NCBI GenBank assembly: GCA_017613595.1
Contig: JAGADM010000167.1
Location: forward strand, 1-7,020
Source: Lachnospiraceae bacterium
GTDB taxonomy: Bacteria; Bacillota_A; Clostridia; Lachnospirales; Lachnospiraceae
DNA length: 7,020 nt
Reading direction: 5' to 3'
The notes under the pieces are model-generated. The model was not told where the DNA came from, ran no database searches, and was given only the letters and a program-made list of their open reading frames with translations. Of the stretch, positions 4,771-7,020 are shown piece by piece. The position numbers and the translations under genes are program-made. Positions within the stretch are counted from its first letter, which is position 1. Each line of letters starts with the position of its first letter.

Positions 4771-4844
4771 GGACCCTTAGCTCAGTCGGTTAGAGCAACC
4801 GGCTCATAACCGGTCGGTCCTGGGTTCGAGTCCCCGAGGGTCCA
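4771..4844 (+). tRNA. tRNA with CAT anticodon (elongator Met; Ile2 not excluded)
   Basis: A 74-base cloverleaf, only 4 bases after tRNA-Thr. GGACCCT pairs with AGGGTCC and A is the discriminator. The anticodon stem ACCGG/CCGGT encloses CTCATAA. It lacks the initiator features (unpaired first position, three G-C pairs set at the anticodon stem end), so it is elongator Met or a lysidine-modified Ile tRNA; sequence alone does not separate these firmly. The T stem CTGGG/CCCCG has one T-C mismatch at its second pair. CCA is not encoded. Confidence 0.9.
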
Positions 4845-4875
4845 TTCTCGTTCGAGGAATAATACAATTTCATAT

Positions 4876-4949
4876 GGCCCGGTGGCTCAGTTGGTTAGAG
4901 CGCCGCCCTGTCACGGCGGAGGTCATGGGTTCGAGCCCCATTCGGGTCG
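4876..4949 (+). tRNA. tRNA-Asp (anticodon GTC)
   Basis: A 74-base cloverleaf. GGCCCGG pairs with TCGGGTC (two G-T pairs) and G is the discriminator expected for Asp. The anticodon loop CTGTCAC carries GTC. The T arm is ATGGG-TTCGAGC-CCCAT. CCA is not encoded. Confidence 0.95.
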
Positions 4950-4950
4950 T

Positions 4951-4980
4951 TACTAAGCTTGAAACGGCTTAGTATTTGTA
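4951..4980 (+). terminator. Probable terminator of the first tRNA unit
   Basis: TACTAAGC (4951-4958) pairs perfectly with GCTTAGTA (4967-4974) around an 8-base loop, starting 2 bases after tRNA-Asp. The following TTTGTACTT is a weak T-tract, but a new promoter begins at 4982, which supports a unit boundary here. Confidence 0.5.
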
Positions 4981-4981
4981 C

Positions 4982-5009
4982 TTGACTCTTATCGAGTTTG
5001 TGGTACAAT
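4982..5009 (+). promoter_or_regulatory. Promoter of the Val-Leu tRNA unit
   Basis: TTGACT (4982-4987), a 16-base spacer and TACAAT (5004-5009) preceded by TGG form an extended -10 promoter. A perfect 6-bp inverted repeat (ATCATA 5021-5026 / TATGAT 5031-5036) lies in the short leader before tRNA-Val. Confidence 0.85.
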
Positions 5010-5039
5010 AAGTCTTGTCAATCATATATTTATGATCAT

Positions 5040-5112
5040 GGGGTCTTAGCTCAGCTGGGAGAGCATCTGCCTTACAAGCAGAGGGTCATAGGTTCGAGCC
5101 CTATAGGCCCCA
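5040..5112 (+). tRNA. tRNA-Val (anticodon TAC)
   Basis: A 73-base cloverleaf. GGGGTCT pairs with AGGCCCC (one T-G pair) and A is the discriminator. The anticodon loop CTTACAA carries TAC. The T arm is ATAGG-TTCGAGC-CCTAT. CCA is not encoded. Confidence 0.95.
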
Positions 5113-5140
5113 TTTCCTTTTCTCTAGGGAAGGAAGGACA

Positions 5141-5189
5141 AGGATCATAAGGACTCCGTCAGTTGCTTCGCGACTGACACCTCATGACA
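5141..5189. repeat. Palindromic repeat, copy 3
   Basis: This copy lies between tRNA-Val and tRNA-Leu. TCAT (5145-5148) pairs with ATGA (5184-5187), then an A-C mismatch, then AGG/CCT. The inner stem is GTCAGTTGC (5158-5166) with GCGACTGAC (5170-5178), 9 bp including one G-T pair, around TTC. It is very close in sequence to copy 1 and ends 3 bases before tRNA-Leu. Confidence 0.75.
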
Positions 5190-5192
5190 TTT

Positions 5193-5278
5193 GCCGGCGT
5201 GGCGGAATTGGCAGACGCACAGGACTTAAAATCCTGCGAGTAGTGATACTTGTACCGGTTCGACCCCGGCCGCCGGCA
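5193..5278 (+). tRNA. tRNA-Leu (anticodon TAA)
   Basis: An 86-base class II tRNA with a long variable arm (AGTA-GTGA-TACT). GCCGGCG pairs perfectly with CGCCGGC and A is the discriminator. The anticodon loop CTTAAAA carries TAA. The T stem ACCGG/CCGGC has an A-C mismatch at its outermost pair. CCA is not encoded. Confidence 0.95.
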
Positions 5279-5309
5279 ATTTTGCAGTAACATATGATTC
5301 ATACGGATT

Positions 5310-5338
5310 CGAGTTTGGCTTTGCTGAACTCGTTTTTT
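5310..5338 (+). terminator. Rho-independent terminator of the Val-Leu tRNA unit
   Basis: CGAGTTTGGC (5310-5319) pairs with GCTGAACTCG (5323-5332), 10 bp with two G-T pairs and a TTT loop, followed by six T residues (5333-5338). Confidence 0.9.
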
Positions 5339-5365
5339 CATTATTCCGTTGCAGTACGGAAATGA
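5338..5365. promoter_or_regulatory. Operator-like dyad over the -35 region of the membrane-protein gene
   Basis: TTCCGT (5344-5349) and ACGGAA (5356-5361) form a perfect inverted repeat, extended by TCAT (5338-5341)/ATGA (5362-5365) with a 2-base bulge. It covers the candidate -35 box. No cognate regulator is identified. Confidence 0.4.
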
Positions 5366-5377
5366 AACCGATATAAT
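5349..5377 (+). promoter_or_regulatory. Promoter of the membrane-protein/methyltransferase operon
   Basis: A perfect TATAAT (5372-5377) is preceded after 17 bases by TTGCAG (5349-5354), a weak -35. The weak -35 overlapping a dyad would fit a regulated promoter. Confidence 0.6.
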
Positions 5378-5412
5378 CATTTTAGAATTGTCGAAGAAGC
5401 AGGGTGTTGAAA

Positions 5413-6009
5413 ATGGGTGAGATTCAGGTAAAAGTTCATTGTCCGATCGGAACATCGGTCCGGACGTATCTGGACGGTGCGGAACGGAATACCGTGCAGG
5501 CTGCAGACGGACAGACGGTAAAGGTTTCCGTTGTGCAGGACTCTGTCAGCGGACGCCCCGGGAAAGCGGAACTGCTGAAAACGTATTACTCCTCAGTGTT
5601 CGGGCAGAAGATCCGGTACGGAATCGAAATGCCTTCGCCGTTCCGTGCTGTTTTTGAAGGAACCATAACGGCGGGAACAGAGGGGCAGGCCGGATTCTCC
5701 CTTGTGTGCCTCGACGGGCATTACCGGATTGTTCCGGACCGTGAATGCTTTACACCCGGTTCGGTCCGCAGCTATGAGGAGAATCTGGACAGCGGTCTTT
5801 GGAAACTTGTTCTCGGTTCGATCCTGCTGCCGCTTCTTATAGTTCTGTCACTTGGATTTGCGGCACTTTGGGACGCATCGGTTCCGGCGGCTGCCAGAGC
5901 GGTTTTCGGAACGCTTTATGCGATTATAATCCTCGGAGGAGTATTCCTATTCTTCTCCAAAACACGTCGGAAGAGATATTATTCTACTGGAGTAGAACAA
6001 AATGAATGA
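5413..6009 (+). CDS. Unknown protein with two C-terminal transmembrane segments
   Basis: The 198-residue protein starts at ATG 5413, 8 bases after AGGG (5401-5404); in-frame GTG 5404 lies within that site and is unlikely. The first 120 residues look beta-rich and soluble (MGEIQVKVHCPIGTSV, a run of short alternating strands) with no signal peptide. Two hydrophobic helices follow at about 131-152 and 162-181, then a basic tail (KTRRKRYY), so by the positive-inside rule both ends are probably cytoplasmic with a short outside loop. I do not recognise a family. The stop overlaps the start of the methyltransferase gene by 8 bases (ATGAATGA), so the two are co-transcribed and perhaps translationally coupled, which does not by itself show a shared function. 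Confidence 0.8.
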   Translation: MGEIQVKVHCPIGTSVRTYLDGAERNTVQAADGQTVKVSVVQDSVSGRPGKAELLKTYYSSVFGQKIRYGIEMPSPFRAVFEGTITAGTEGQAGFSLVCLDGHYRIVPDRECFTPGSVRSYEENLDSGLWKLVLGSILLPLLIVLSLGFAALWDASVPAAARAVFGTLYAIIILGGVFLFFSKTRRKRYYSTGVEQNE

Positions 6010-7020
6010 TTATACGGACGAAATTCGCGAATACTTTCTCGGCGGGCTGAAACGGCTTATATGCAGTAACCCCGCCGGCAAGGACGAACCTTACAAAAGA
6101 GTCGTATTTGTCCGAAAGGACAAAGGCTTTCAGCAGGAGAGTTATACCGAAACGCAGGTGTTTCATAAGAACCTGACGCCGGCGGAGGCAGCCGAAGAAG
6201 CGGTTAAGCTGTTCGGAGCGCACATGCGCCAGATGAATCTGACGATCGACGCGCAGGGCGAGACGGTAAATGCGGAGTATAAGGTCTCTAAGGGCGGCAA
6301 AGTATTCGTTACGAAACATAAGGAGGCGGCTCCGGCAAAGGAACAGCAGCTTTCCCACAACCGGAAGAAAAAGTATCTGATTCCCGAGGGCTCGCCGCTT
6401 CCGGCGCTTACGGATATGGGCATCTTCACGAAGGAGGGCAAGGTTGTTGCCTCCATGCAGGACAAGTTCCGCCAGATCAACCGTTTCGCGGAAATGGTGG
6501 ATGACGGATTTGACGCGCTTCCGACCGGCCGCCCGATCCATATTATTGATTTCGGCTGCGGCAAATCATACCTCACATTCATTCTTTATTACTATTTCAC
6601 GGAAATAAAGAAGCGGGAGGTGCGGATTACCGGCCTTGATCTGAAGAAGGACGTTATCGAGAACTGTAACCGCGCGGCTGAGCGCTACGGTTATGAGAAC
6701 CTGCATTTTCAGGCGGGCGACGTGAAGGATTTCGTTTCCGACACGCCTGTCGATATGGTTGTCACGCTGCATGCGTGCGACACCGCGACGGATTATGCTT
6801 TGGCATTTGCCGTAAAGCAGAAAGCCTCGCTGATTCTTTCCGTTCCGTGCTGCCAGCATGAACTGAATAAACAGATGAAGACGGACGAACTTTCCGTCCT
6901 TACCAGATACGGAATCGTGAAAGAGAGGACGGCGGCGCTTCTGACCGACGCCATCCGGGCGGATCTGATCACGGCGTGCGGGTATAAGACGCAGATTCTT
7001 GAATTTGTCGATATGTCGCA
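6002..7020 (+). CDS. SAM-dependent methyltransferase (Methyltransf_32/GSTCD-like), 3' end outside the window
   Basis: The frame is open from ATG 6002 to the window end, giving 339 complete codons. GGAG (5989-5992) lies 9 bases before the start. The first 170 residues are a family-specific N-terminal part that I cannot assign. A Rossmann-type methyltransferase domain follows: motif I IIDFGCGKSYLTF (D183, G185, G187), the acidic end of strand 2 in GLDLKKD (D213), VVTLHACDTATDYAL (H257, C259, D260) and ILSVPCCQHEL (P282, C283, C284, H286). The HAC and PCCQHEL motifs are characteristic of the Methyltransf_32 family, which includes the methyltransferase part of GSTCD and bacterial proteins of about 390-400 residues; about 50 residues are therefore probably missing. 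The substrate is unknown, with RNA a plausible but unproven choice. It is in an operon with the membrane protein upstream. Confidence 0.88.
   Translation, partial: MNDYTDEIREYFLGGLKRLICSNPAGKDEPYKRVVFVRKDKGFQQESYTETQVFHKNLTPAEAAEEAVKLFGAHMRQMNLTIDAQGETVNAEYKVSKGGKVFVTKHKEAAPAKEQQLSHNRKKKYLIPEGSPLPALTDMGIFTKEGKVVASMQDKFRQINRFAEMVDDGFDALPTGRPIHIIDFGCGKSYLTFILYYYFTEIKKREVRITGLDLKKDVIENCNRAAERYGYENLHFQAGDVKDFVSDTPVDMVVTLHACDTATDYALAFAVKQKASLILSVPCCQHELNKQMKTDELSVLTRYGIVKERTAALLTDAIRADLITACGYKTQILEFVDMS

Noticed and set aside
4694..5278. tRNA genes as a phage or island attachment site
   Set aside because: No integrase gene and no duplicated tRNA 3' end is visible in the window; the three repeats do not match tRNA ends.
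5984..6859. Several minus-strand open frames of about 97-185 codons
   Set aside because: They are antisense to the methyltransferase gene, whose plus-strand frame carries clear SAM-binding motifs through the same region.

Overview
The window looks like ordinary chromosome from a clostridial Firmicute, probably near Lachnospiraceae or Oscillospiraceae. The signs are strong AGGAGG-type ribosome binding sites, TTGACA/TATAAT promoters, a BlaI/BlaR1-type pair, a lipoprotein with a Gram-positive-style lipobox, a stand-alone alarmone hydrolase of the kind found in these bacteria, and a compact tRNA cluster. This assignment is inferred from the sequence only. All protein genes and tRNAs lie on the plus strand.

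Layout: (1) 23-877 is a Nudix protein with an NrtR-like C-terminal winged helix. (2) 881-2727 is a BlaI/MecI-type repressor gene and an M56 membrane metallopeptidase gene. They are preceded by a sigma-A promoter with two identical dyads (AGACTA-N7-TAGTCT), which are the likely repressor sites. This pair is more AT-rich than its neighbours. The peptidase has no penicillin-binding sensor domain and ends in a different extracellular domain of about 125 residues. (3) 2735-3412 is a lipoprotein gene with its own near-perfect promoter and a terminator. (4) 3434-4391 holds a 72-residue charged small protein and a MESH1-like HD hydrolase. Between them are a GUGA-capped hairpin and a possible 15-codon leader frame that ends in TGATG at the hydrolase start. 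(5) 4432-5338 is a tRNA cluster in two likely transcription units: Glu-Thr-Met(CAT)-Asp, then Val-Leu. None of the six encodes CCA. Three copies of a palindromic repeat lie in the spacers. (6) 5349-7020 encodes an unknown membrane protein with two C-terminal transmembrane segments, overlapping by 8 bases a SAM-dependent methyltransferase that runs off the window.

How the parts may work together: the repressor/peptidase pair is probably a self-repressed signalling module in which the peptidase inactivates the repressor on sensing an unknown extracellular cue. No beta-lactamase is in the window, so the target genes are unknown. The Nudix regulator, alarmone hydrolase and tRNAs are typical nucleotide-signalling and housekeeping genes with no visible functional link beyond proximity. 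I saw no CRISPR array, phage genes, transposase or clear defence system. The most unusual items are the tandem operators, the non-beta-lactam sensor domain, the covarying palindromic repeats and the hairpin/leader arrangement before the hydrolase.
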